A DNA stretch of 64,000 bases. Origin: Rhinopomastus cyanomelas (Eukaryota > Chordata > Aves > Bucerotiformes > Rhinopomastidae). The position numbers and the translations under genes are program-made. The notes beneath the pieces are model-generated. The model had not been told where the DNA came from. It did no database searches and worked only from the letters and a program-made list of their open reading frames with translations. The DNA is taken from the NCBI GenBank assembly GCA_013400115.1, contig VXBP01000410.1, positions 709,368-773,367 on the forward strand. Reading direction: 5' to 3'. Shown in pieces: positions 1 through 11,125 of this stretch. Within the stretch, counting starts at the first letter, position 1. Each line of letters begins with the position of its first letter.

Positions 1-459
1 AGCTGCTGGAGGGTGTCTGCTGTAGAGCAACAAGGATGATGAAAGAAGTGGAGCACCTCCCTTATGAGGAAAGGCTGAGGGAGCTGGGTCTCTTTAGCCT
101 GGAGAAGAGGAGACTGAGGGGTGACCTCATTAATGTCAATAAACATGTGAGGGGTGGGTGTCAGGAGTATGGAGCCAGGCTCTTCTTAATGTCGTCTAGT
201 CATAGGAGAAGGGGCAATGGGTGTAAGCTGGAACATAGGAGGTTCCACATCAATCTGAGAAGGAACTTCTTCCCAGTGAAGGTGACAGAGCCCTGGAACA
301 GGCTGCCCAAGGGGATTGTGGAGTCTGCTTCTCTGGAGACGTTTAAAACCTGCCTGGATGTGTTCCTGTGCGACTTGGTCTAGGTGATGTTTCTGTGGCG
401 GGGGGATTGGACTAGATGATCTTTCGAGGTCCCTTCCGATCCCTAATGATTCTATAATT
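1..459 (+). mobile_element. CR1 LINE, 3' end, 5' part outside window
   Basis: This is the 3' end of a CR1 retrotransposon, cut by the window edge. It contains the end of ORF2 followed by a short 3' UTR with the typical CR1 wording (GATGATCTTTCGAGGTCCC and CCTAATGATTCTAT). The element has no poly(A); it ends in a degenerate ATTCTAT-type tail, as CR1 does. Compared with the other copies here it is well preserved, because the ORF2 end is still open. The 3' boundary is set where similarity to the other copies stops and is good to a few bases. Confidence 0.93.
36..383 (+). pseudogene. CR1 ORF2 C-terminal fragment
   Basis: An open frame of 115 codons encodes the extreme C-terminus of the CR1 ORF2 polyprotein, downstream of the reverse transcriptase core. 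Recognisable blocks in order are EVEHLPYEERLRELGLFSLEKRR near residues 4-26 (partly quoted: EERLRELGLFSLEKR), RGNGCKLEHRRFHINLRR near residues 59-76, WNRLPKG near residue 87, and the terminal block ending in DVFLCDLV before a TAG stop. The endonuclease and catalytic RT domains are absent from the window, so this is a dead fragment and not a host gene. The listed Met is only the first in-frame ATG. Confidence 0.88.
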
Positions 460-595
460 CAGAGGATTATCTGAGTACACCAGTCTATCTGTAGTAAGTA
501 TGGACAAACAGTGTAATTTAGTGAGCACACAGCACTTTTAAGCATGTGTACTCTGAAGTTAAAGCTGAATAGATCTTATCTCCCCTTATATACAG

Positions 596-624
596 CCTTA
601 AGGAAAAATGCTTTTTCCTTAAGG
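596..624. repeat. Perfect hairpin, 13-bp arms, 3-nt loop
   Basis: The left arm CCTTAAGGAAAAA (596-608) is the exact reverse complement of the right arm TTTTTCCTTAAGG (612-624), with TGC as loop. It is followed after two bases by a second perfect hairpin. No host gene or element that I recognise surrounds the pair. Confidence 0.9.
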
Positions 625-626
625 TA

Positions 627-646
627 AAGAAGCTTTTAAGCTTCTT
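627..646. repeat. Perfect hairpin, 9-bp arms, 2-nt loop
   Basis: AAGAAGCTT (627-635) pairs exactly with AAGCTTCTT (638-646) around a TT loop. It sits two bases after the hairpin at 596-624, so the two form a tandem pair of stem-loops or a double cruciform in DNA. Confidence 0.88.
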
Positions 647-2944
647 AAGATTAAAACATTTTTATGCTTTTTATGCTACAGCTAGTTAGAATTTTTTAAT
701 TTTTTTTTAAATAGCCCACGTCCTAAAAAACAAAGATATTTATAAGCTTCCAAATGTTTCTGGTCAAAATCCACCCAAGGAGATTGCACCAACGTGTGCA
801 ATGCATTGAAATAAAAAAGCAGCAAGCAGTCCAAACCTACGACTGTTGTTAATTGCCTCTTTCGGTTTTGACTTCTCCTGTGTCTGCTCTGACGTCCCGT
901 TACTTCTGCTGCTTCATAACAAAATCAGGGCTTCCTGTAAAGCATCTCTCATTTGTCAGGATGGATTTAAGTGACTCAACCACATTGGAATGATCATAGA
1001 ATATCTGACTGTTACCAGGGAGGTTGTAGCGGAGCATCCATCCGCAAACCGTCGCACGCAGTCAGAGTCGTGTGAGGTATCGAAGAAATTCTAATTTGAG
1101 GCAGCGAGGGCTCAAAGCCTAGTTTACATAGTGCCTGCTGAGTTGAGCTCATTGTCTGCAGACAACACCAGGAGTCCAGGGAACTAAGCTTTCTAAAATT
1201 CAATTTGTGCTTAAAAACAGATGGTAAAGACGTTTCTGTGTTCCGGATAACAACGAGCAGGCCAGGCTTGCTAAATCATCGTTCTCCTGGACTCTAAAGT
1301 GACTCAAAACTGAGTTTATTTTTCAAAGCTTGGTCCTTCAACTGAACGTGGACATTACGAGAACATCATAGTGAGAGGAAATGTTGTCTTATATTCCAGC
1401 ACGCTAACTTTAATGCACAAAAGGCTTAGTGTCAACATCTTTTGGGTAGATCTGTTATGGTCAGGCCTCCAAAGACTATTTTTAATCTAAATGTAAAATA
1501 CTGATGCCTTTGTTCAGATTTATGAGCAACTGTTATGTTAGTGTGATGGTCTCCAAATGGGATGGGTTGATTCTGGAGGGCTTTTTTCTTATAAGAAAAT
1601 GTGAAGACAGATTGCCTAAGTGCTTTGTTATTGATATTCCCCCATCTTCTTTCATAAGTGTTATCAGACGTCGTGCTCGTTTTGAGGTTTAGCGAAAGCT
1701 GAGCCTCTTTTTCTCTCCTGCTGCTAAGGTTTTTTGAGTGAGGTTTTGATGTTCTTAATTTGACACTAAATATCACTTCATCTCACAGATAGTCACACTT
1801 GCCAGCTGCAAATATGATGAAATGAGTAGTATATACAACGGGACTTTCATGTGTCAGCAAATCGATTCTGTATTTATGTTTCGTCGGGTTGTTAGGATCT
1901 TACTTGCCCTTCACAAGTCCTCACGTATATTTGCTACTGATCCTAATATTGTTTTGATTAGTTTCTTAACTACTCCAGGATTAATTTCTTGAGGTTCCCA
2001 GCATATCTGAGTATACACACAGTTCCTTATTCTGGTCTGCAAGCCTTGTTTTTGAAACCAGCACATAAAATATCTGGGTCTTTAGGGGAAGACTGAGATA
2101 GTAAACACCTTGAATCCTTCAGCCTTCTCTATCGTCTCCTAGTTGATCTCTTTTCCCGTTAAATAGTCTCCACTTTTGCCACCTTCTCACAGTGCTGAAA
2201 GAACTTTTTTCCCATTTTCTCTGATATTCCTTGCCAGTAATAAGTCCATTTCAACCTTTGTTTTTTCTGGTTGTAATCCTGTCTAGCTGTGTAATGGCCC
2301 TCCATTCCACCTTTGCGATGCATTCCTTTTGGAACGTCAGGTTCTTTGAAGAGTCATGCCAAGTCTTTTTCCTCTGTGGTAGACTCTTTGTGTTTTTAGC
2401 ATAGTCGCTCTCGATACCTGCCAATCCTCCTACACTTCTCTTCCCCCCTAGGATTTCTTCCCAGTGTATCAACCTACCAATTCCCCGAATCTGTTGACTT
2501 TCTTTTGGCACTGCTCTTTGCAATAGAGAACTTGGACAATTTCTGGAGGGTTTTTTTTTTTCCCTCCCCAAAAATATTTTTCTGCTTTCAAAATCTTCCT
2601 TAGCTCCTCCTTATGAGTTAGAATCAAATTTGTGCCACCAGTTTCCTGAGTAACTTCCTCTGCCATCTGCAAAAATGAAACTGTCCCTGAAACACAGCAG
2701 ATGCCTTTTGGGCAGTTCTGCACTTCCCAGATTTGTTTTAAGATACAGCCGAGTAATAAAATCTGGCTTTGCATTTTCATCCTTTGGTTTCAGTTATTAC
2801 CTATAATTGAGCCTAATTTTCCTCTTTCGCTACTTACTGGTAACTTGCTTTAATAGAAGACCCTTTCAATGGAATTGTCCTTTATCTTTTTGGAGGAGAA
2901 GGAAAATGCTTAGGGCTAGATTTACAAAGAGTGAGTCATCCTTC

Positions 2945-3095
2945 ACTCAGTGTTCTTACAATTATGCAGACAAGACAGCCTTGAAGCAAAAGAGAGTCAA
3001 TATTATTGCCATCCCCATTTCATAAAGGGGGATCGAAACACGGTGATTGTCCAAAGGTCATTCTTGATGTCTGTGCAGGATTTGAGAATTGCTTT
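2945..3095 (-). mobile_element. MIR-like SINE remnant
   Basis: The stretch around 3003-3060 reads like the antisense of the MIR core: ATTATTGCCATCCCCATTT, then a degenerate AAAGGGGGATCGAAAC segment, then GTGATTGTCCAAAGGTCA, corresponding to the family's deeply conserved central region. MIRs are ancient tRNA-derived SINEs found as old fossils across amniotes. Divergence is high and the ends are uncertain. Confidence 0.45.
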
Positions 3096-6000
3096 AAATC
3101 TCCTTAATTTCAGTTCAGTATCTAAGTGACAGGTAGTTTTTTCTCATATTCATCTAGCTCATGTTCCAATTTTTTAAACTTACATGTGTTCTTTGTCACC
3201 CAATTTTGGTATTTAATTAATGGCTTCACATTCAGGGTTCTGTAACCCTTGCTGAAGAATAAATTGCCTCCTTTATGATTCTTTGGGAAGAGAAATTATC
3301 GCTGGAAAGGTAAAAATGTGGGGGTGAGTTTTAAGAGAATCAGAGATAAAATTTCTGATTCAAAAGTTTGTGTAGCCTGTTTTCCTGTCCACAAACATTA
3401 TGTACATGGGTGTGTGCATGTATGAATATGTGTATTTAATTGTAAATAACCAGCTATTGGATTTCTGATTAGCAGTTTAGGTAATAGTGTTGTTTACCCA
3501 GTTACTGAGTAGCCTTAGATGGGAATAATGTATTCTAAGCCTTGCCTCTCACAGCTACCAAGTGCAAACTGAGAGAACAGACTGCATGGCCACAGGTCTC
3601 AGGGTCAGGATTTCATCCCTGAAGGAAGGATGGAAGGAGAGTAATATTCACAGATCTTGCACTCTTAAATGCTATACAGCCCTCAGTCAGCTACTCTCTT
3701 TGTTTCTACACTTATCCCTGGAAGCAGCTCCTTTGCTTTCATAGTTTTTCATAGCTTCATGGTTTTATTTTCAATATTTTTACACATGATCTTACCCTGC
3801 CTCTTTTAGATGCAGAGCCTCTGGTTCCCTTCCCAAAGTTCTTGAACCCAGAGATGTCACGCAGCAAAAGGAGCCCTCCTGACTCACATGCTCTGAGTAC
3901 CTTGTGTGGAGGGGACACTGATTTACTTTTGAATGATGGTGGGTCTGATGAAACCATTGAATCTATTTTCTGTAGCCCATGAATTTGGTCCCTGTAGTGA
4001 CACAACTGGTCTTTGTTTTCATAAGTAATAATATCTATAATAAACACTTGAAGAATCGCCCAGAAGATCAAACCCAAAATTTTATTCCCAAGCAGCATTG
4101 AATTTTGCTCATACAACTACCACAACATAAATAATTTAAGAAATAATTTCCCTTATTGTTGTTCAGAATTAAACAGAAGCAGAGACTATTCAGAAGGCAG
4201 CCAGAGAACAAAGGAGAAAGAGGTGTTTGTAAAAGCTGGAGACTGATAACAGTAGTCAAAGAAAGGAGAGAGATCTGTCAGTGCTACTGGTGCTTAAAAA
4301 GCACTGGTTTTGTTCTTCCATTGTAGAATTTCTGCTGAATCTTGGCTGACAGATGTGCCACTGGCTTCTGTAACTGCTATTTATTATTTGTCATGCTGCT
4401 TGGAAATTGCAGCTATAGCCTAAGACCTTTTTTGCCTGGCAACACACCAACTTGAAGCAGAAGGATATTTGCTTCCACAGAGAGGTTAAAATAACACAAG
4501 GATAAAATGAATAACATAGAGATGTATAAAAATACACACCTGTGATTTGCCAGCGCTGGAAGAAAGGTGCCTACTGGTCACTGGCTAGTCAGCTGAGCCA
4601 TCTGTGTGGAACAACACACTGCATTTAAGAAGTTAAACACGATACCCTACCTTTGGAACTGCTTATAGCAGTGTTGAAGCAGATCAAGGACCAGGTAACA
4701 AGGAAAATAACACTCCTTTCTGTCTGTTTTTTGCAGGAATAATAATTTGCCTGCCCATAGCCAGATTTCCCCCATGCTGGTTCAGCTGCACCTGGAGAGT
4801 AGGTGAATCCTAACTCGAGCTTTTTTAATCACCCTTTTGTCCTGTTGGGACACAGAGTTTAGCTGAGGTCTAGAACAGTGTCGCTCTTGTTTTACTAATT
4901 TAATGTCAGATGAGGAGTGGGCGATGACTGTAGAGCGATTCACTTGATGCTCACCCACAAATTAGCATCCCCTGTGCTTCCTTGTCTGTGTGTGCAGCTT
5001 TGCACTTCAGCAGGGAACTAGAATTTCTTCACAACTGAAAACACCAGGATTCAGAGGTCTCCTCACTGCGCAGAAGAACTGTGCTAAGAAATTTCTTCTG
5101 CTTCTTTATGTTGTTGCTGTCTTGCTTGCTCTCCCTTCTACTCCTAACCCTTGTGCCCTTGGCTGCAGAGTGAAGTAGACATGACAGCTCTGGAGTGCGT
5201 CCAGTGGCTGGATGAATCCAGTGAAGCTGGATAGATCCCCTGCTACTGATGAGGGCAATGAATCTCCACTCTTGCTTTTGCAGAGGAAGTGCTTTTCCTA
5301 CTGTTCGACCCAGGCACCAGCACCAATCTCTGCTGACACCTGTGAATAGCATTGCAGTGGTTGTGTTTGTTTTGAGATATGAAATGATGGCAGTGTTTCT
5401 TGGGTCTCATTTCAGCATTCCCATGGGATTTTTTAGATATGACAGGGGTAGGAACCATCTGCGTAATCATTGGTTCTTCCGTGAAGTGATAGTTTAACAT
5501 TTGCAGGACTTTTCACTGCAACATATTGGAATGGAATTCGTTTGGAGGGACTGGATTTATCTGGTAAATAGTGGGACACTTCATGTGTGCAATTCACATC
5601 CTGCTGCAGATTAACTGCCACCGGCTCCCAGCTCTGCCCAGATATATGTCCAACTGTCTTTGCTGTGACTGCAGCACAGATAGACTGCACATTCCAACAG
5701 GAAAGAATGATCCCTGAGGAGGCTTGCTGCGAGGTAAGAAACATTGTTAGGTTGTGTTCCCCAGCAAAGAGTGGTTGGATGGATGCTGGTATAGTATTGT
5801 AGAATGCCTGGAATTTCACTTGCTAGCAATCTTACCTTGCTCCAGACTGGCACCAAAGTCTGTGCCAAGGTCAGGTCGTATGTGGGTAAGTGGGAGATGG
5901 TGGAACAAACGATCTGTAGAGCTGTGCTCCAGACCTGGTGGATATTGGACATGAGACTTGGATGTGTTTTGCTACAGACTGCACGTTTATTCCGAGATCA

Positions 6001-7540
6001 GAGATTTTAGGAAGGGCATCGAGTCACGCAGCAGTATTCATATATATGTACACACATATACCAAATATATAGATGCTCTGAACATAGGAGGTTCTCTTGT
6101 CTCGGGCTTTTTTAATTTTGATTTTGCTCTCTGATTGCCTTTGGAGTATCTTCAGGGGGTTCTTGTATTTGCAGTGAATTTACATTTTAAATTGCATGTG
6201 ATGTGCTCTCTTGCCACTGCTCTAATTTCTAAATGTCATTTTGATTATGAGCATTTCTTTGACACAAGTCGAGGTACTTTGCTCCTTTCCAGCCACACTG
6301 CTTCCATTCCCCACCCCCTAAATCTACTTACTTTCCAAGATGCTTTAATGTCCCTTTCTTTTGGCAGATATTTCATGTTCAGCTGTTTCCTTCACCTGCA
6401 GATTAGCTCTAATTGTCTAATTATTTCTCCCTTTTAATCTTTATACTTCAAGGGAAATGGGAAGGCACATGCTATCTGAATTTTTCACATTCTGGAGTTT
6501 ATTTTAATTGACACAGCTCTGCATTGAAACCCAGCCAATTCTTTTTCAGCTCCTGCTCTTCTCCAAGGTGAGCTGGAGGGGATGGAGACCATTCCTGGTC
6601 ACCAGTGGAAGCCTGGGGCTCTTCTAGCTTGGTCCTCCTACAGGGAGCCCTACATAGCACCAGCTTCCAGCCTAACTCTTTAATCTTCTTTGGCTTCTCT
6701 AATGTGAGTTTGTGTTTATTGTTTATTCCTGGCTAGCACTGCTCACAGGCACTTTGATCCTTGAAAAACCTCTTGAGAAAAAAACAAGACATTGAACATC
6801 ATCACAACCACTGTCTCTGTTTCTTAATGACATTGAGCAGCTTTTCTAAAATTAAACAAGTGTGTTACACAGTTTAGCTAGTTCTAGGCAAGGCTTCAAA
6901 AGAGAGTTCATGTAAGATGCTCTTGGCTTGTAGCCACCTCTCTTGTTGATGTAGTCTTCTTGCCATTCTTTTTCTACTTGCTCAGAATTTCATTTACATG
7001 AAGCTCGGTGTGACACAGAATTTTATGACAAATACTTTTTGGATAAATCTGAGTGTTTCCTCCCTTTACCTGAGTAGGCACTAAGGCCTGTTTGCAGGTG
7101 GAGGTGTTGTTGAGGTTGGTGTCTGCTCTGTTGGCTTTGCTGCTTGTGTCCTGATGAAATACTTGTGACTGCACCTTCCTATTTTGGGAACTACCAGCTT
7201 TGATTGAATTCAATGGAAATCTGTTAAGTGTTTCAAAATGGTGCTGTTGATGATGGTATGGAGCCATTCTTTTTAAAACAGATAGTTAATTTATGAGAGA
7301 AAATGCTCTTTTTGTTGGAGAAACAGGGGCAAAGAAGACATAGATGTGTCAAGCCTTTCTCCTCAGAAATTCAGATTTAGGCCATTTATGAACAGAGCTC
7401 TTATAATAACTATTTCTCTTCTCCTGGATGTCATTTTTCTTGCCAACAAAGTTAAAAGAGCCACCAATATTTTATAACCATCAGCAGAAACAGAATTGGA
7501 ATACACAGGATTGCATTTGTAGTTGGATCACCTTTACACA

Positions 7541-8005
7541 GAGTCACAGAACATTAGGGATCAGAAAGATCATCCAGTGCAGTCCCCCCCGCCACAGCAG
7601 GATCACCTAGATCCAGTCACACAGGAACATATCCAGGTGGGTTTTAAATGTCTCCAGAGAAGAAGATTCCACAACCCCCCTGGGCAGCCCCTTCCAGTGC
7701 TTCGTCACCCTCACTGTGAAGAAGTTCCTTCTCATACTGATGTGGAACCTCCTCTGCTCCAGCTCACACCCATTGCCCTTTGTCCCATCATTGGGTGTCA
7801 CTGAGCAGAGCCTAGCTGCATCTTCCTGACACCCATCCTTTCCATATTTATAAATATTAATGAGGCCACCCCTCAGTCTCCTCTTTTCCAAGCTAAAGAG
7901 GCTCAGCTCCCTCCCCCTGCCTTTCCTCATTAGGGAGATGTTCCACTGCCTTAATCATCACTGTGGCTCTGCGCTGGACTATCTCAAGCAATTCTGCATC
8001 CTTTA
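7541..8005 (-). mobile_element. CR1 LINE 3' fragment
   Basis: A 5'-truncated CR1 copy on the minus strand. On the plus strand it begins with the inverted 3' tail (GAGTCACAGAACATTAGGG) and runs through the 3' UTR into the ORF2 end. The frame from 7930 to 7607 stays open for 107 codons and ends with the CR1 C-terminal block (HLDMFLCDWI, then stop). The 3' UTR has lost the usual GGAAGGGACC segment after TAGGGAT. Truncation is near 8005, shortly past the ORF2 region written in plus strand as CTGCGCTGGACT. It is the first of three minus-strand copies within 3.6 kb. Confidence 0.93.
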
Positions 8006-8531
8006 ATATTTACTTGCAGTTTCTTTGTTGGATTTCAGCAAAAACCAGTTTGCAGGAATTACTTTTATTATTCTTATCAGTTTACTGCTTCATTATGTTT
8101 GCTTATATGCTCATTCAATTGAAGACAATACAGATAAGGGAGAGAAGTGGCTTTTATCAGGGTTCTTCTGTCCTCTAATTCAAGTGAGTCCTAGAGCTGT
8201 AAATATATTCATACAATTTAGGTTTATACCTATATGCCTAGATTTTGACCCTTACACGTGGCTGTGTCATTTCTTCACGTAAGCCAGTGTTCAGTGGGAG
8301 AGTGAGTTTCAGAGTCTGGCTATTGAAGTCCAAAGAAATTCATGTGAGTTATGTGGATAAGAAAAAGAAAGGTATGAGCTTTTCCTAAAAGAGTAAGGGT
8401 AAGGAGTGCTGCTTGTCTACACAACCAGTACACAACTGTACGGTGTATTAGTAGACACTGTAGTTTTGTTTGACTAACGGTTCCTACTTAATTTTCTGTC
8501 ACCTTTGGGGATACCTGTGTTACATCTATTA
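8006..8531. other. Spacer between two CR1 copies
   Basis: Unique AT-rich sequence of about 0.5 kb separating two co-oriented CR1 fragments. I see no gene, SINE or tandem repeat in it. Confidence 0.55.
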
Positions 8532-9013
8532 TCACAGAATCACAGAACATTAGGGATTGGAAGGGACCTGGAAAGATCATCTAGTCTAATATCCCTGACA
8601 GAGCAGGATCACCTAGACCAAGTCACACAGGAACACATCCAGGCGGGTTTTAAACATCTCCAGTGAAGGAGACTCCACAACCCACCCTGGGCAGCCTTTT
8701 CTGGTGCTCTGTCACCCTCACTGTGAGGATCCTTCTCATATTTGTATGGAACCTTCTCTGTTCCAGCTTACACCCATTGCCCCTTGTCCTATCACTAGAT
8801 GCCATTGAGAAGAGCCTGGCTCCATCCTCCTCACACCCACCCTTTACATATTCATAGACATTAATGAGGTCACCCCTCAGTCTTCGTTTCTCCAATCTAA
8901 AGAGACCCACTTCCCTCAGCCTTTCCTTGTAAGGGAGGTGCTCCACTTCCTTCATCACCCTTGTTGCTCTATCCTGGACTCGCTCCAGCAGCTCCGTGTC
9001 CTTTTTGAACTGA
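8532..9013 (-). mobile_element. CR1 LINE 3' fragment with frameshifted ORF2 end
   Basis: Minus-strand CR1 whose plus-strand reading starts with TCACAGAATCACAGAACATT and ends near 9013 within the ORF2 segment written as CTCCGTGTCCTTTTTGAAC. The ORF2 C-terminal frame is open upstream (blocks ELLERVQDRATRVMKEVEHL and RGNGCKLEQRRFHTNMRR). It then shifts after the RLPR motif, so that the terminal block is read in the wrong frame. The cause is one extra base in CAACCCACCCTGGGC, where most copies read CAACCCCCCTGGGC or CAACCTCCCTGGGC. The copy at 14074-14385 has an extra base at the same place. Confidence 0.93.
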
Positions 9014-10360
9014 TCACTGCTCACTAACAACTGAGAAAAGCAGAGCACACACGGTGGGACCCAGGTCCATTCAGTGGATCAGCGTTGCGGCAACATAAGC
9101 TAACACCAGGCTATTTGCCAGGATAGAGAGCAGGGACAGACATACAGCTCACCTGAGATGGCCAAAAGTAGAGCGCAGTGCAGTAGCATGCTAGTAACAA
9201 AGCTCCTGATATTTCTTTCCCAGGAAATGTCCTTACAGTCCTTTATGTCCTTACAGTCATTTGAGAGAGAGACAGACCATTTCATACTTCTCATGAGCAT
9301 CAGGTATCCAGTATGGGTACTGTCTTGCATCAAACCCTTCACTCACACACACATATATGTAGATACGACCATAACTGTACAGGACACACAGGTACTCTAA
9401 AGTTTGGTTTTGTTTCATCCATGAGGTTGTTGCCTTCCTAATTTGAGCTTCTAACTAGAATCCCAGGTGACGTGGAAAATTATTTCTACTTTTAAAAAAT
9501 CCAGGACTTGCTCATGCTGTTAACACTGTTGTGTTCCCCTTGCTCCGAGTGACTGCTCAGCGCCGCTGGTGCTGCTGGCCCAGATGCAGCTGCCTACCAA
9601 CCTCTCTTGTCAAGTTTTAGACTGGAGCTCTCAGCCAGCACATCTTCTCATCAGGGCTTTTTTATTTTTCACCAGACCATGCATGACAAGCTGTTTGCCT
9701 TCAGGAATGCTGTCACCTGTCAGGTGTGACTGTTGTCTTAGCATGCTTTTTTGTCCTCTTCCTTTTGTTTGGTTTCTTTCTTTTCAGGGTTGTACTGGGG
9801 AGAACAGGGGTTGCAGTGGTTGTGAATAAGTTGCTGTGGTACTGCCTGTGTTCTCTTGCTCTGTTCATATGCACAACAGGAGTGATTTCCTGAGGCATGC
9901 CTTTACTTTAATAGACTAATTTGGAGAATTTGTTAAAACACATGTAGTTAACACTGTTTATTTTTCATCGTGGCACAACTTAAGGTACCTAAGTGAGAGC
10001 TCACAGTATATTTCCTTGTGTTCTATGAGAGAGTTTTCAGACACAGGCACCGCCCTTTCTGCCAGGTGAGAAATGCTGTGTCTGACATCTCTTTGCAAGC
10101 TCACAGGAAAGTCTCCTTCCACTCAATTCACCACAGCGGTGATTAATGGAGTTTCTGAACCAGTGAAGTTCTCTCAGTCCTACAAATTCCTTTTATTATT
10201 GCCACTTTTACTGGGTATCCATACCCCACTGTGCTTCACATTACACACGTGCAAAGTTTGACACTGCTTGGAATTGGTTTTGTAGGTACAATTGGACTGG
10301 AGTGTCCCCAGATTGTCAAGAGTTAGCAATCAAATGTGACTGGGTCTCAAAGCTGCTTTT
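9014..10360. other. Unique region without a gene
   Basis: About 1.3 kb of non-repetitive sequence apart from an 18-bp tandem duplication (9227-9262) and a short AC/AT tract near 9343-9358. Open frames on both strands are short and unrecognised. Confidence 0.55.
9227..9262. repeat. 18-bp tandem duplication
   Basis: Two adjacent copies of an 18-bp unit, ATGTCCTTACAGTCCTTT (9227-9244) and ATGTCCTTACAGTCATTT (9245-9262), differ at one position. This looks like a simple local slippage or duplication event. Confidence 0.88.
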
Positions 10361-11125
10361 CATAGAATCATAGAACATTAGGGATTGGAAGGGACCAGGA
10401 AAGATCATCTAGTCCAATCCCCCACCACAGCAGGATCACCTAGACTGAGTCACACAGGAACACATCCAGGCGGGTTTTAAATGTCTCCAGTGAAGGAGAC
10501 TCCACAACTTCTTCCACCCTCACTGTGAAGAAGTTCCTTCTCAGATTGATGTGGAACCTCCTGTGTTCCAGCTGACACCCACTGCCCCTTGTCCTATCAC
10601 TAGATGACATTGAGAAGAGCCTGGCTCCATCCTCCTGACACCCACCCCTCACATATTTATAATCATCAATGATGTCACCCCTCAGTCTCCTCCAAGCTAA
10701 AGAGACCCAACTCCATCAGCCTCTCCTCATAAGGAAGGTGCTCCACCTCCCTCATCATCCTTGTTGCCCTACACTAGACTCTTTCCAGCAGCTCCACATC
10801 CCTCTTGTACTGAGGAGCCCAGAACTGGACACAATACTCTAGATGTTGTCTCACCAGGGCAGAGTAGAGGTGGAGAATAACCTCTCCTGATCTGCTAACC
10901 ACTCTACTTCTGATCCACCCCAGGATGCCGTTGGCCCTCTTGGCCACAAGAGCACATTGCTGGCTCATGGTCATCCTGCTGTCCACCAGGACTCCCAGAT
11001 CCCTTTCTCCTAAACTACTCTCCAACAGGTCAGTCCCCAGACTCTACACTTACCCTTGTTATACTTCACTACATCTCTCTCTGCCCAGCTCTCCAGGTCT
11101 TGCTGAATGGCAGCACAGCTTTTCT
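10361..11125 (-). mobile_element. CR1 LINE fragment reaching into the RT region
   Basis: The longest uninterrupted minus-strand CR1 stretch here. It starts with an ATAGAATCATAGAACATTAGG tail-type sequence (CATAGAATCATAGAACATT) and passes through 3' UTR and ORF2 C-terminus. It then continues into the segment downstream of the RT catalytic core. That segment shows the CR1 blocks ERDLGVLVDSRMTMSQQC, AKRANGILGWIRS and LYSALVRQHLEYCVQFWAPQ on the minus strand between about 11025 and 10774. The ORF2 end carries an in-frame loss of about nine codons (the usual TEHWNRLPR segment is missing near 10510). A second small deletion lies in CAGTCTCCTCCAAGC near 10690. Similarity fades near 11125. Confidence 0.94.
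10774..11025 (-). pseudogene. CR1 ORF2 post-RT fragment
   Basis: An 83-codon open frame encodes the region just downstream of the CR1 reverse transcriptase active site. Diagnostic blocks are LGERDLGVLVDSRM near residues 5-18, CALVAKRANGILGWIRSR near residues 24-41, and LYSALVRQHLEYCVQFWAP near residues 53-71. It breaks off at DVELLERV. The YADD-containing catalytic segment lies outside the preserved part, so no enzyme can be made from it. Confidence 0.85.

Larger units (their letters stand above)
460..7540. other. Unique AT-rich region without a gene
   Basis: About 7 kb with no exon or gene I can support. Open frames are short, overlap on both strands and match no family I know. It holds two adjacent hairpins (596-646), a weak MIR-like stretch (about 2945-3095), TG-rich sequence near 3395-3440 and a short alternating AT/AC tract near 6041-6062. 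Everything else looks like unique sequence. Confidence 0.6.

Noticed and set aside
5433..6010. Cluster of overlapping open frames with a GAGGTAAGA donor-like site near 5731
   Set aside because: The acceptor side is weak and the frames on both strands are unrelated, so it looks like chance.
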